Shown piece by piece: positions 1 through 10,443 of a stretch of 64,000 nucleotides of DNA. Origin of the DNA: Gigaspora margarita. Lineage: Eukaryota > Glomeromycota > Glomeromycetes > Diversisporales > Gigasporaceae. Location: the NCBI GenBank assembly GCA_009809945.1, contig WTPW01001564.1:32876-96875 (forward strand). Direction: 5' to 3'. A model generated the notes under the pieces. That model had not been told where the DNA came from, searched no databases, and saw nothing but the letters and a program-made list of their open reading frames with translations. Every line of letters begins with the position of its first letter. Position 1 is the first letter of the stretch. The translations under genes were made by a program, and so were the position numbers.

Positions 1-141
1 GTTAAAACAGTAAATTTTTGATGTTTTCTGAAACAAATCGCAAATTAATATAAAGTTAATATCTTATTACAAATTAATACAAATTTTTGCAATAACACAA
101 ATAAAGATTTTGTATAACACAAAAAATTTTTACGGGTCTCT

Positions 142-254
142 GATCCCGCGCGTGATCCATCACGTGATGCACGGGATAATTCGAGCCAATACCATAATTC
201 CAGCCGAAATTTACATAATTCCGGTAAACAATCCCGCGAATCACGCGCGGGATT
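142..254. repeat. short GC-rich inverted repeat (MITE-like)
   Basis: The arms GATCCCGCGCGTGAT (142-156) and ATCACGCGCGGGAT (240-253) face each other, and each arm also contains a smaller hairpin. The GC-rich arms stand out against AT-rich flanks. No clear target duplication was found, so the exact ends are uncertain. Confidence 0.6.
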
Positions 255-257
255 TTT

Positions 258-626
258 GGAAAAACTGCAAATTGCCCATCACTAGGCATCACATACGGGA
301 AAAGACATTTTCTAACGATTTTTATATTTAGATGGCTAAAAAACGAACACCGAAGGAAAACTCCGTGAAATCTCGAATAAATGCCCTTATCTATTATAAT
401 TTGGTTTTTGATTCTTGCAAAATTTATTACGAGTTAATAGATTCATAAAATTTGTAAATAAAATATTTGTCAGAATGAGAATCGGATGATATGAAATTTG
501 ATTTTTAATACAAAGTTTAAATTTTTTTATAAATTTATTGTTTACTAGTGTTACGAAACAATTCTACCAAACCAAAGCTACAAATTCAACCTGATAAAAG
601 TATTAGTTTGGCATGGGGATTGGCAA
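258..626. other. AT-rich spacer without recognised features
   Basis: Short open frames here are not supported by composition or motif. I see no gene or repeat. Confidence 0.5.
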
Positions 627-925
627 CTGGGGTAAAATCACCACCAAAAAAAATTTCACGGCCAATCAAATTTCAAGATCAGGTGTAGCGTAGCACGATC
701 AGAAAAATTCAAAACAAACGTTCGCTTTATCAAAAATTGCCTACAACTCAAAATCTAGTCTATGAAAGGACCTTCTGCCATTAGTAAAAAAATTTCCTTG
801 CAAATTTTGATATATATAGTACCTTCTAACCCTAGCCCAATAGCAATACCCTAACCCTAAACAAACAAAACAAAATTTGTTTCGAAGTAGGTTTGAAATT
901 TTTTTAGGTGGCGATTCTACCCTCG
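627..925. mobile_element. MITE, mosaic-core copy 1
   Basis: Terminal inverted repeats of the form CnnGGGTAnAATCnCCACC lie at 627 and, inverted, ending at 925. An 11-bp direct repeat TGGGGATTGGC flanks it (614-624 and 926-936), with two extra bases on the left. Inside, next to the left end, is the block CCAATCAAATTTCAAGATCA followed by GGTGTAGCGTA. Next to the right end is CCCTAACCCTAA. The same inner arrangement recurs near 17.7, 33.4, 33.9 and 44.6 kb with different terminal repeats. Confidence 0.75.
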
Positions 926-1082
926 TGGGGATTGGCGTTTAGCCGCATAAAATTTTTTTCGTAGTACCGGGCCAAATTATAGTGATCATGGGCCAGGATT
1001 AAACGGATGGATTGTAACACATCAATAATAATCAATACTAAGTATTTCTAAGTAAAGTTACTATTTCCTGTATGAAGATGTC

Positions 1083-1445
1083 TTATGACAAGATCGTGGC
1101 TCCATCAAGCAAAGCCCGAAGAAATATCCCTCGGGCGCCATTGACATCTCTATCTATTTTTATATTGCAATTCTTGCATTTGTATGTTTCTGATCCTCCA
1201 ATATTCTGAATGTTTCCACACCAACTACATGTCTTTAACGTGTAAGCCTCGTTTTGAATTCTCACATGAATTCCTTTCTCTTCTACTTTTGAAATCAATC
1301 GTTGCCGAAACTTGCAATGAGACCAACAAAGCATCCTTCTAACTGTTTTCCTTGTTATCTTTCATGTTCTTCTGTTCACCATGTCTGAAACCTTGAAAGA
1401 GAGAATAACAATCATGTCAAATTCATCGCTGTTAGATTGTGAAAC
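1083..1445 (-). pseudogene. Fanzor (eukaryotic TnpB-like nuclease) C-terminal relic
   Basis: Fanzor proteins are eukaryotic RNA-guided DNA nucleases related to transposon TnpB. The last 83 codons (1083-1334) show the family's C-terminal signature: a helix reading MLCWSHCKFRQRL, then NEAYTLKTC, a zinc ribbon of two CxxC pairs (CSWC and CKNC), and the RuvC-III motif DRDVNGAR. The same frame continues upstream (higher coordinates) through KTVRR, one in-frame TGA, and FKVSDMVNRR to about 1445, which resembles the preceding conserved stretch of the family. Beyond that the similarity stops at the start of a tandem repeat. The RuvC-I and RuvC-II acidic residues and the N-terminal half are missing, so this is a dead fragment. 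It could instead be a relic of another OrfB-type protein, but WSH, the zinc ribbon and DRDxNGAR together favour Fanzor. Confidence 0.82.
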
Positions 1446-1850
1446 ATGTATTCCTAATTAGGAATGAGGTTGATTTTAAAATGAATTCATTCAATTTCAA
1501 TTGATAAATTTTTGAGAGCTGAAAAATTTTTCCGTAGTAGGCTTTTTTGGTCAGCAGACTTTGCATCGCAAAATTCTCCTGTTAGATTGTGAAACATGTA
1601 TTTCTAATTAGGAACAAGGTTGATTCTAAAATGAATTCATTCAATTTCAATTGTCAAATTTTGAGAGCTAAAATTTCCTGTAGCTGAAGTCAGCAAATTT
1701 TGACAACGTAAAATTCTTGCAACGTAAAATTCTTTGGATAGATTGTGAAACATGCATTCCTAAGTAGGCACAAAGTTTATTCTAAAATGAATTCGTTCAA
1801 TTTCAATAGACAAATTTTGAGAGCTAAAAATTTTTTGTAAAGTACCAGAG
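1429..1850. repeat. three diverged tandem copies of a ~153-bp unit
   Basis: GTTAGATTGTGAAACATGTA starts near 1431 and 1581, and a diverged form starts near 1737 (spacing 150 and 156). Each copy continues with TAATTAGGAA-like, ATGAATTCATTCAATTTCAA and TTTTGAGAGCTAAAA segments. The array abuts the upstream end of the Fanzor relic and may mark where that gene was broken. Confidence 0.8.
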
Positions 1851-1879
1851 ATCTGCAAATTCCGACAAGGAGAGAAATT

Positions 1880-2070
1880 AATAGAAGGTAATAATCGGAA
1901 GAAATATCAAACGATATAAGCAATATCTCTGTATCTAGCCCAATAAGTGCTAGACTATCAGATACCACCAAGAATTGATGAACGAAACATGATGCAAAAG
2001 AACTCATCCGATTGGCAGAGAAGATAGCGAGCAAGAAAGAGTGTGAACGAATGAGCAAACGACCTGATTA
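1880..2070 (+). pseudogene. possible short coding relic, unknown
   Basis: One frame reads a Ser/Ile-rich segment (EEISNDISNISVSSPISAR), two stops, then a charged helical segment (KHDAKELIRLAEKIASKK), ending in TAA. Composition is protein-like, but no family is recognised and the frame is broken. It may be a remnant of a host gene or chance. Confidence 0.25.
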
Positions 2071-3011
2071 ATGTTTCCGATTGTCTTACAAAAGCACATG
2101 AACTTAACATAATACAGGCGTATCACATTATGTTCGTTTAATTTATTAACAATTCAAAAACTCCTATCTTTAAATAATACATAATGAATATAATTTCAAA
2201 TTTTAATTTTGGTGACAAATAATTCTATTTAAATTCTATTCTCGTTGACATACATAATAAAATATAACTCAATTTTAATTTCGGTGACAAATAATTCTAT
2301 TTACTGTAAATTCTATTTTCGGTGATAATTAAAATTTAGAAATATATATCCAGAAAAGTTTAATTTTTCATCAATGAACAGTTAATTTTATTATATTAAT
2401 CGGAATTCCATACACGGAGGTCTATTAGTCAAATAATGTTAAAGATTCATGTTCGCAAAATACAATGTATGAAACAAGCCTTAATGTAATCTTGCATGCA
2501 CTACTTCAATTATGTGTCACTAACCTTTTACACTACACACATATATATTACATTATTACTTAAATTATACTTACTCAGTCCAATACCTATGTATACTTAC
2601 GCTCAATTTTGAACAAAAATTCTTTCGCAGGTTAATTTATTGCATACTATACCTTTTCAATATAGATTCAATTTTGGAATTCTACATATATGAAGTCTTC
2701 CAAGATTAATTAAGCATACCCATAAAAGTTATTTTCACAATGATATAGCTAAAACAAAGAATTGAAGTTTAGTGATGCTATTCAAGTCTATATATAGCCT
2801 TTTAACCAAATGGCTTTTTTGTAATATATCACTGATTAATCACTGATCAAAAAACTTCGTTAAGCTTTATTATTAGCGACCACATATAGTTTTGTTTTAC
2901 TTGGTTGACACATATCCCCAGTGTACTATGCGTCTTTGAGTGTTGATAACAATAAACTAATTTGTGCTTCGTTGTTTGTTTATCGTTACAAAGTAAATAC
3001 TGTATAACAAG
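2071..3011. other. AT-rich spacer
   Basis: No gene seen. A short near-direct repeat (TTTTGGTGACAAATAATTCT) occurs around 2206 and in a close variant around 2279. Confidence 0.5.
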
Positions 3012-3013
3012 CG

Positions 3014-3215
3014 TAGTCAAACCTCCCTAAATGCAACTCATGCAATTCGTAGGAAACGACTTTTGGCAGCTTGCATTTAGAGAACAATATGAAAAAATTG
3101 CATTTATGGGGGTCTGATATATACTTGGGCCGGAGTTAAAGATTGCATTTAGAAAGATATTGCACATTTAGAAAGATATTGCATTTAGTGGGTTGCATTT
3201 AGATAGGTCCGACTG
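3014..3215. mobile_element. mariner/pogo-type MITE with CTAAATGCA repeats
   Basis: The right end is CAGTCGGACCTATCTAAATG read inward, followed by TA (3216-3217). The left end is the diverged GTCAAACCTCCCTAAATGCA after TA. The word TGCATTTAG recurs several times inside, on the side of each end. A relative lies at 14955-15127. Confidence 0.65.
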
Positions 3216-3288
3216 TATTAGAACTTGTACAATGCTTGCGACCATGACACAATGGGATCGTACGATTTTTGCTGAGAATAAAATAGAA

Positions 3289-3340
3289 ATATGAGAGGTG
3301 GTCTAGAAAAATTTCAGTCTGGAAATTCCACCTCTCATAT
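3289..3340. repeat. 52-bp perfect-arm hairpin
   Basis: ATATGAGAGGTGG (3289-3301) is inverted as CCACCTCTCATAT (3328-3340) with a 26-base loop. Confidence 0.75.
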
Positions 3341-3368
3341 TATTTTTAATGAAATTTGTGGCGCCTTA

Positions 3369-3784
3369 CCCCTTTTGACATCATTTTCGTACAATATGAC
3401 ATTTAATTTCGTACAAAATGTCTTTTAATTTCATACAACATGACTTATAAATTAGTACAAAATGACATTCAATTTCGTACAAAAGGACATTGAAAAAGGG
3501 TTTGATTAAACCATGATATCTTGTGATCTAGTGATCGGATTTTAATGATTTTGGTATCATTCGAATCGTCTTGATATAACAATTAGAATGATACCAAAAT
3601 CATTAAAATCGGATCATTAGATCATATTCTCAGTCAAAAAATTTTTCCCCTGCATCACAAGATATCACGGTTTAATCAAACCTTTTTTCAATGTCCTTTT
3701 GTACGAAATTGAATGTCACTTTGTACTAATTTAAAAGTCATGTATGAAATTAAATGTCATGTACGAAATTGATGTCAAAAGGGG
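3369..3784. mobile_element. foldback element with conserved GGTACC-type stem-loop
   Basis: The element is almost entirely palindromic. The arms start CCCCTTTTGACATC (3369) and end with its complement (3784), flanked by TA. Each arm carries repeated TTTCGTACAAAATGACAT-like words. The centre (about 3537-3610) is the stem-loop GATTTTGGTATCATTCGAAT and its inverse, which recurs inside unrelated elements near 43.3, 43.4, 45.4-45.7 and 48.2 kb. Confidence 0.82.
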
Positions 3785-3786
3785 TA

Positions 3787-4327
3787 TGTATTGAAAGCTC
3801 ATTTTTAGGCAACATTTATGAAATTCAACATCGATACCGACCAATAAAAATTGATGTGATATTACACGAAATTGATGTACGCACATGATTTACTTATTTG
3901 TGCCGGTAATACAACCAAAAAAAAAAGGAAAATTTAATTTGTAAATAAACAAAGTGCGTAAAAAACACAAATTTAGGGTTAGGACGTTAACATTAGAGGC
4001 TATATCTATAAACTGTTGCTTATTATATGTAAAATTTCGCTTCCGACATTTTTAATTAATACACCAAGGGCTATTTAAGCACTAGTTTTTGAGTATTTCC
4101 ACTTTTTCCTTCTTTTGTACGTGTTCGGAATTCATGTCGGGCTGATCCGGAACGAGCAAAACTTGGACTCACTGATTGGCTGTTTCCTTTTTAGGAATTT
4201 GTATTACGGCACATGCCCGCAAATCATTTCCATCATTTTTATTAACGTTAAATTTTTTACATAAAACTTTAGGCAATTTATAAAAATCACGAATTGCACA
4301 CATATTCATTCATAAGCAGACGTCAAC
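3787..4327. other. upstream region of the SNTX-like gene
   Basis: AT-rich, no coding signal. The bases before the ATG at 4328 (GTCAACATGG) form a reasonable eukaryotic start context. No promoter motif can be assigned. Confidence 0.35.
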
Positions 4328-7300
4328 ATGGCTAATGACGAAATTATACAACGGAAAGCCCTAGGAAGGACTGCACAAATTGGATTTCTCTATGATGCTA
4401 CGAGAGATACCTTCCATGGAACCTCTATATTTAGAAAAGAGCTTCCACCCGGACTAATAAAGCAAGTTCCCTCTCCCCATATTAACTTATCATTTGAATG
4501 CGAGGATACATATAAAGAAAATTTTGATAAACTAGATGTTGAAGGTCAATTGAGGTTGAGCGTCCTTTCAGGCCTGTTTTCTTTGAAGGGAACTGGGGAG
4601 TATTTAAATAACATGAAAGATAGTTATAAAACTGTAAAAGGTACTTTAGTGTGCAAAATGACATCATTTACAGAATATTTAGAAGTTAATTTTGATGATT
4701 TGAAGCCTTGCATTTCCACGGACCCATTTTATATACACGATGCTACTCACATTGTTACAAGTATAAGATGGGGCGTCAACATAATGGTATCATTTGAATG
4801 CAAGAATGATGATAAAAAAAAAAGATCCGAAATTAAGATAGCTTTTGAATCTAATTTAAATAACATTTCATCATGCATTGGTGCTTCTGCGGGTGATAAT
4901 TTAAAAAAAATAAGAGAAGATGTTTTTAATAAACATGAACTTACTACTAGAATTATTGCAGACTTTCCTCTTAGTATAAAGGTTCCTAAATCTTTTGACG
5001 AAGTAAAAACTTTTGTTGCCGAAATTCCTTCAGAAATGCAAAAATGAAGCAATGGAAAAGGTGTTCCGATCGAGTACACGCTCTATCCACTATCTAAAAT
5101 TGCAAAATTGATCAATCTAGATATTAAGATCGATCGAATATTAACGAACTTGAATGAGGAAACTATTTCAAGAGTAGAAAATATTTTTGATGAACTTTCT
5201 GAGTCTAAATGCATGTTAAAAGATTTGTATGACGATGCCCAAACCATCTCTAGGCACGTACTTGATGAAACCTTAAGTAAAATTAATCTGACAATGAGGA
5301 ATTTTAAAATAGAAGAAGCAAAATTTAGAAGTATTCTTGCAAAATGTCTTATTGATATACGTTCTGGAAGGTCTGAAGTTAGTGAGATTGAAGGATTGTT
5401 GAAAAAATTTCAATCCGGCATGTTGTCAATAAATTCTACTAAGAGATTTATTCACAAATACCGAAATATTTCTGACAAAGCCAATCTTATACTCAGCCTT
5501 AAATTAAAACATTGATAAAGATTCAACTATAGAATATATTCTAGATTTGCATTATAACGATGATATCTACATATTTCTTGATAACGATGAATATAGCATT
5601 CATGGCAATTTATCACCAGAGCGAATTAGATTTAAGGAGCTATATGAAAAGTCAATTAGCAGTTTAAGCAAATTCTTTATAGCGGAGCTTAAAGTGTGTA
5701 CAAAAATAAAAGGACCAAATTATCCAGTTATTCGCCATTATATTAATGGAAAACTAGCAAATGACAGTTACTATTCTGAAGAAGAGGAAATAAACATATT
5801 GTTACTTGGTGAAACTGGCGTAGGAAAATCTACATTTATAAATGCCTTTGCTAATTATCTTAAATTTGATTCGCTAGATAGTGCAATACAGTCTACTCCC
5901 GCTATAGTCACACTGTCTGGCAGAAACTTGACGTGACTATAGCGAGAGAAACATAATAAATAGTCACATCATGTGATTATTGCGAGAGTTAATTTTATAT
6001 TACTGCAAATGATTGGTATATAGTCTCAAGAAAATGTGACTATTTCGGATGTGACTATTGCTGGAGTAGACTGTACGTGGAAAAATGGAAGTATTGATCC
6101 CATTTTTTTTTACAATAACAGATGAAAATTATGAAAATGAACAAATTGTAAAAATAGAAAGTGATGATTTAAATGATTCAAATGAACAACTTGAAAAAGG
6201 AGCATCGTCTACTCAAGGATGTAAACGCTTTGTATTTCCATTAACTGACAGCAATAGAGTTATAAATTTAATCGACACTCCTGGAATAGGGGATACTAGG
6301 GGAGTAGAACAGGATGCAAAGAATTTTGAAGATATTTTAATGCACATTTCTTACTATCCATATTTAAATGGGATATGCATCCTTCTTAAGCCAGATCAAT
6401 CGCGAATGAATTTAATTTTAAAGTATTGCTTGTACGAACTATTATCACATCTTCATAAAAGTGCTAAGGATAATATTTTTTTCTGCTTTACCCATTCTCG
6501 AGGGTCAAATTTTCGTCCAGGAGCGATATCAACACTACTTCGTAAAGAACTTAATTCATTTAAGGATATATCTGGTGTTGAAATAAAATTTAATAAAGAT
6601 ACATCATTTTATTTTGACAACGAATCATTTAAATTTTTAGCACAAATCAAAAAAGATGTTTCTTTTACAGAAGAAGAAAAAGAAGATTTTAAAAGAAGTT
6701 GGGAAAAGTCAGTAAATGAACTAGAAAGACTTATAGAATATGTTATTAGTCGCCAGCCTCATAAAGTAAAAGATACTCTATCACTCAACAACTCTAGAAA
6801 AATGGTAAAACTGCTTCTTGATATCCTTGCAATAATGCAGGTACGCATTGCAGATAATATTAGAGTTATAAACAAGAAACAAAAAGAAATACGTGAATCC
6901 AATAAAACTATTGAAGAGCTTAGGGAAGAAATGTATGTTAAAAAGTTAGAAATTGATGAGGAACCGCTAGAATTTCCTAGAACTATATGCACAAGTAAAA
7001 AATGTACTAAAGAGATTCAAAATGATGGAAAGAAACAAAAAATATATAGCATTTGCTGTGATAACTGTCATTCAAAAATTAGCACTAAAACAATAGGAAG
7101 AATCTGTTTGTTATTTAGTACAGCCATTGGACTTAATGGGAAATGTAAAATTTGTGGATGCTCTTGGGTCAAACATATACACACTGATCATATAATATCA
7201 TGTTAACCTACACACTCTATCAATGCGGATATAAAATTTAAGATTAGTAAAAAATTATCCGATACCGAACAAAAGAAAAAGTGGATTGAAGAACTCCAAG

Positions 7301-7845
7301 ATATTGTAGATGATATAATTTTGGAGAAGGAATTGATTATCGATATTCAAAATAAGTTTGCACAGTTCTTAATACAAAATGCAATATTACATTATAATAT
7401 CTCATTTAGAGAGTATGTAGATATGCTTATAGATTCTGAGAAAAAGAAATTTGACGATGAAAGAATAATAGTTGAGAAAATTAAAGTGTTTGAAAATATG
7501 AAGGAAGAATCTTTAAAAATTGAAGGTATTATAAATGCAGCAGCTAAAAGTAGCAGTTTTGACAATTTAAAACTTATTACTAAACTTGAAGAAGACTTAT
7601 ATGCTTTGCCAATTTATGGATCATATATTAAAAATGCAAAATTGAAAGAGGAATATAATCAAGAAAACAGATTTAGATATGCTGAAAAACACTACAGCCT
7701 GTTTAATGATAATACTAGTTCAAAACCAAAAACCTCAAATCTATTCGCTAAGATTTTAAATAAGCTAAATGGAAATTCTATTTTAGCTAAAAACCATTTG
7801 AACATAAATAAAATTATATCATCATATCATCAAATCCAACAATAG
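4328..7845 (+). pseudogene. SNTX-like / AIG1-type GTPase fusion, multiply disrupted
   Basis: Four open segments line up as one long gene. Segment 1 (4328-5047) starts with ALGRTAQIGFLYDATRDTF, matching the N-terminus of stonustoxin/neoverrucotoxin-like (MACPF-related) proteins. These also exist as non-venom proteins in many eukaryotes. Segment 2 (to 5515) is helical. Segment 3 (from about 5508) carries the P-loop GETGVGKST (about 5811-5837). Segment 4 carries DTPGIGDTRG (about 6274-6303) and a CFTHSRG motif, as in AIG1/GIMAP-type GTPases, then a coiled coil (about 6850-6950) and a Cys-rich tail (CCDNC, CKICGC, 7049-7165). Lesions: in-frame TGA at 5045-5047, a one-base frameshift near 5505-5513, a 185-bp element at 5889-6073, and in-frame TAA at 7204-7206. 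Frames on both sides of each stop agree. Roughly 1,100 codons in all. Probably a cytoplasmic immune-like GTPase paralogue, now dead. Confidence 0.85.
5889..6073. mobile_element. 185-bp TA-flanked MITE inside the GTPase domain
   Basis: Terminal inverted repeats CAGTCTACTCCnGCnATAGT (5889 and ending at 6073) are flanked by TA (5887-5888 and 6074-6075), as expected of mariner/pogo-type elements. Inner copies of GTGACTATnGCGAGAG-like words repeat the end sequence. It lies just after the P-loop region. Element plus one TA is 187 bp, and the host frames on the two sides differ by exactly that amount modulo three. Confidence 0.92.
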
Positions 7846-7985
7846 GGTTGGGAGTCGATTCTATAATAATCGTTTTAATCATTAATCGAATTAGAATCGA
7901 TTCTTATTTTGTTATAATGGTTTTATAATAATCATTTCTAGAAACGATTAAATATTTTAGAAACGATTATAAAGTATAATCGTTT
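7844..7985. repeat. possible hAT-type left end with AATCGATT/AACGATTA words
   Basis: The sequence starts TAGGGTTGGGAGTCGATTC, similar to the TAGAGTTGGG end of the element at 27372, and is followed by repeated AATCGTTT/AACGATTA words. The last stop codon of the preceding pseudogene (TAG, 7843-7845) nearly coincides with this end. No matching right end was found. Confidence 0.4.
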
Positions 7986-8466
7986 AATATTAAGCACTAA
8001 CAATTATATTTTTAATAGATGTTCAGTTTGTTAAAAAAATATAAATGGTTGTGTTATGTTATTAAACTTTGAGCCTATAGTTTGAACTCTGCCATTTATA
8101 GTGGCTAATTTTTATTTAATATTTAAGTTTACTACTTGAATTTTAAATAAATAAATAAATATACGATCTAAATAATTTAGCTATATATTATTAAAATGAA
8201 TTATAATTTTATTCACATCGTTATAGCTATTACAACTAGAGCTAAATGTCAACAACTCGAAAACAACAAAGTACTTTATTCATAAAAGATAATGAGTTTA
8301 ATAAAGATCAACCATTCCATTTACAGTGAAGTGGTCATTTGAACTTGAAATCACTACAACAAGATTTGAATTAGTTTTCACTATATACTGTAATTAAACG
8401 CATGAACGAAAACTAATTTTGCATTTATAAATTCTAATAAACAATTTTGCAACCTCTAACTCTACC
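7986..8466. other. AT-rich spacer
   Basis: No gene or clear repeat seen. Confidence 0.5.
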
Positions 8467-8864
8467 CTACAATAAGTTTAAATTTAAATTAGTTAAAGCT
8501 GCATTTTTACATAAAGCTTCAGTCAGCACTATTCCTCCTAATTCACCTAGATTGTTACTACTTAAATTTAAATTAATTAAAGTAGTATTTTTGCATAAAG
8601 CCCCAGCAAGTTCTTATAGTTTCACTTCCAAATATATTGTTATTTAAATTTAAGTGCATAATCGTGGTAATTTTATGCAGAACCCTAGCTACTGCTTTTC
8701 CCGTTTCATCGCCCAGACAGTTGTTTTCCAGATTTAAATGAATAAGTCTGTTATTATTGCATTATGCCTTAGCTATTCCTTGGCCTGCTCCATCATATAG
8801 ATTTTTTGAACTTAAATTCAAGTATTTTGGAGTGCAATTTGTATGTAAAGCTTCAGCTAGGGCT
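8467..8864 (-). pseudogene. leucine-rich repeat (RNI-type) pseudogene, minus strand
   Basis: Read leftwards from 8864, the sequence gives 28-residue units of the ribonuclease-inhibitor type: ALAEALHTN..YLNLSS, then LIHLNLENNCLGDE, then MHLNLNNNIFGSE, then LINLNLSSNNLGELGG and LTNLNLN, ending in TAG (8467-8469). There is an in-frame TAA after the first unit and a frameshift after the third. Such repeats usually form a protein-binding solenoid. It is divergent to, and about 95 bp from, the plus-strand LRR pseudogene, so the two may be halves of an inverted duplication. Confidence 0.75.
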
Positions 8865-8961
8865 TTTCACACACCACATATCTTGGTTTAAACCTCTTTG
8901 AAATATTTGAATACCAAAAGGATAATTACAAATACTTATTTTTCATGTCTCCTTGTAAACC

Positions 8962-9842
8962 ATGAATGGTGCAGAATTATTGTACAGATATTATGGAATG
9001 ATCCTTACCTTGATGAAAGAGGAGTCAGAACTAAATGCTAAAGAACAAGCACTGTTGGTCCCATTTGAAATTAACCTTCCAAAAAATAATCTGAAGCTAT
9101 TATTTGCTTATACGACCTATATTACAACTGTCAATGGTCAAGATTTGAGCCGTGGAGTGCAAAATTTTCTAACGACCAAGATTTAAGCGGTGGAAAAAAT
9201 GCAGCCATTTATTGTGCTTTTATTTCTCTACGAAAAAGTAATGTTAAAGATTTAAACCTTGCAAATAATAACCTTGATTCTATTAGAGGGAAAGAAATTG
9301 CAGGTGCACTTTTCGAAAACAATAGTTTAACTGAGTTGAATCTTTCATCAAATCAGCTTGGCTCTGATGGAATATTAGCAAATGCTCTTCGCAAACACAA
9401 TACATTAACTACTTTATTCTTTGCCGATAATAACCTTGGTTCTGTTGGAGGAAAAGCAATAGCGGATGTACTTGTCCAAAACAACAGTCTGAAAATTTTA
9501 ACTCTTTCAAATAATAACCTTGGTTCCCTCTGAGGAAAAGAAATTTGTCAAATTATGACAAATAGAGTAAAAGTTGCGCAATATGCTATCGAAAAGATGG
9601 ATAATCTAGGAGGGATGTTATATGGCATTTAAACAGTTTGAAAACGTTTTAACAGATGTCAAAGAATTTACTGAGAGTAACAAAATTTAAAGGCTATAAA
9701 AATATCTTAATGCAAATGAATGACGCTTGTATAGATTTCCATTTTATTATTAGTATTGACAATAAAGATGCTAACGACAGAGCTTCAAAGCGTTGATAAA
9801 TCTCTAGAAACAATTGAGGAAGTATATAAAAATTATTCTTAG
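8962..9842 (+). pseudogene. leucine-rich repeat (RNI-type) pseudogene, plus strand
   Basis: The first 74 codons (ATG at 8962) are a helical leader. A one-base shift near 9170 leads to four 28-residue RNI-type repeats: LNLANNNLDSIRGKEIAGAL, ELNLSSNQLGSDGILANAL, TLFFADNNLGSVGGKAIADV and ILTLSNNNLGSL. An in-frame TGA (9531-9533) follows, and the frame runs on through GKEICQIMTNRVKVAQYAIE to a TAA near 9633. After further shifts, a helical tail (GYKNILMQMNDACIDFHF, then ELQSVDKSLETIEEVYKN) ends in TAG at 9840-9842. The repeat family is clear. The tail's family is not recognised. With at least three frame changes and a stop it is not functional. Confidence 0.8.
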
Positions 9843-10435
9843 ATTGAGAAAAATTATTTAGTGCTGTTATTTTTCATTTATTCAATAAGTATATTATTTT
9901 AGACACCAAGAATTTCATCTAAATACTAATCATAAAGATTAGATGTTTTACTACAATTCAAAATTTAAAAATTGGTGCATTTATTTCTACATTTTTTTTT
10001 TTAAATAAAAAAAAGTTCTTTTTAGTTTAATAAAGAATTGGAAACAAAATAATGAAATATACTTATTTTTTTTTTTTTAATAATATTAAAGTATATTCTT
10101 ATTAAAGCAAGTCTATAATTTATCATATGATTTTCGCGGTTTCATTGGGTCCGCATCAATAATCGTCAGGGATTTCTGCGGTATCTATAGGCTTGCCAAC
10201 ATTGAATAAATTATCTGATACTAAGTATAGTTATGTTGTATAATTAATATTGTTGATATATTTAAATGGGGGTTTCTAGGCATCTCTGGCCAGAGATATA
10301 TAACTTAAATATCTTTGGCATTTTGGCCAATTAAATTGCAAAAGTCACGTGGTTACTATTTTGATGATCACGTGATTACGTGATCATGTCAGACGGGTCG
10401 ACTGCATTCATGTAACCCAGAACCATACTAACAAC
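9843..10435. other. AT-rich spacer with poly(T)/poly(A) runs
   Basis: No gene seen. Two CACGTG palindromes occur near 10347-10372. Confidence 0.5.
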
Positions 10436-10443
10436 ACTCAAGG

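Noticed and set aside
840..866. Telomere-like CCCTAACCCTAA
   Set aside because: Only two or three units, always at a fixed place inside MITEs (also 17.7, 28.2, 33.5, 44.8 kb); not a chromosome end.
5045..5047. Programmed stop read-through or selenocysteine at the TGA
   Set aside because: The same gene also has a frameshift, a transposon insertion and a second in-frame stop, so decay is the simpler explanation.
4328..5047. Calling the SNTX-like segment a venom-type toxin
   Set aside because: The family includes many non-venom proteins, the segment has no signal peptide, and it is fused to a cytoplasmic GTPase type.
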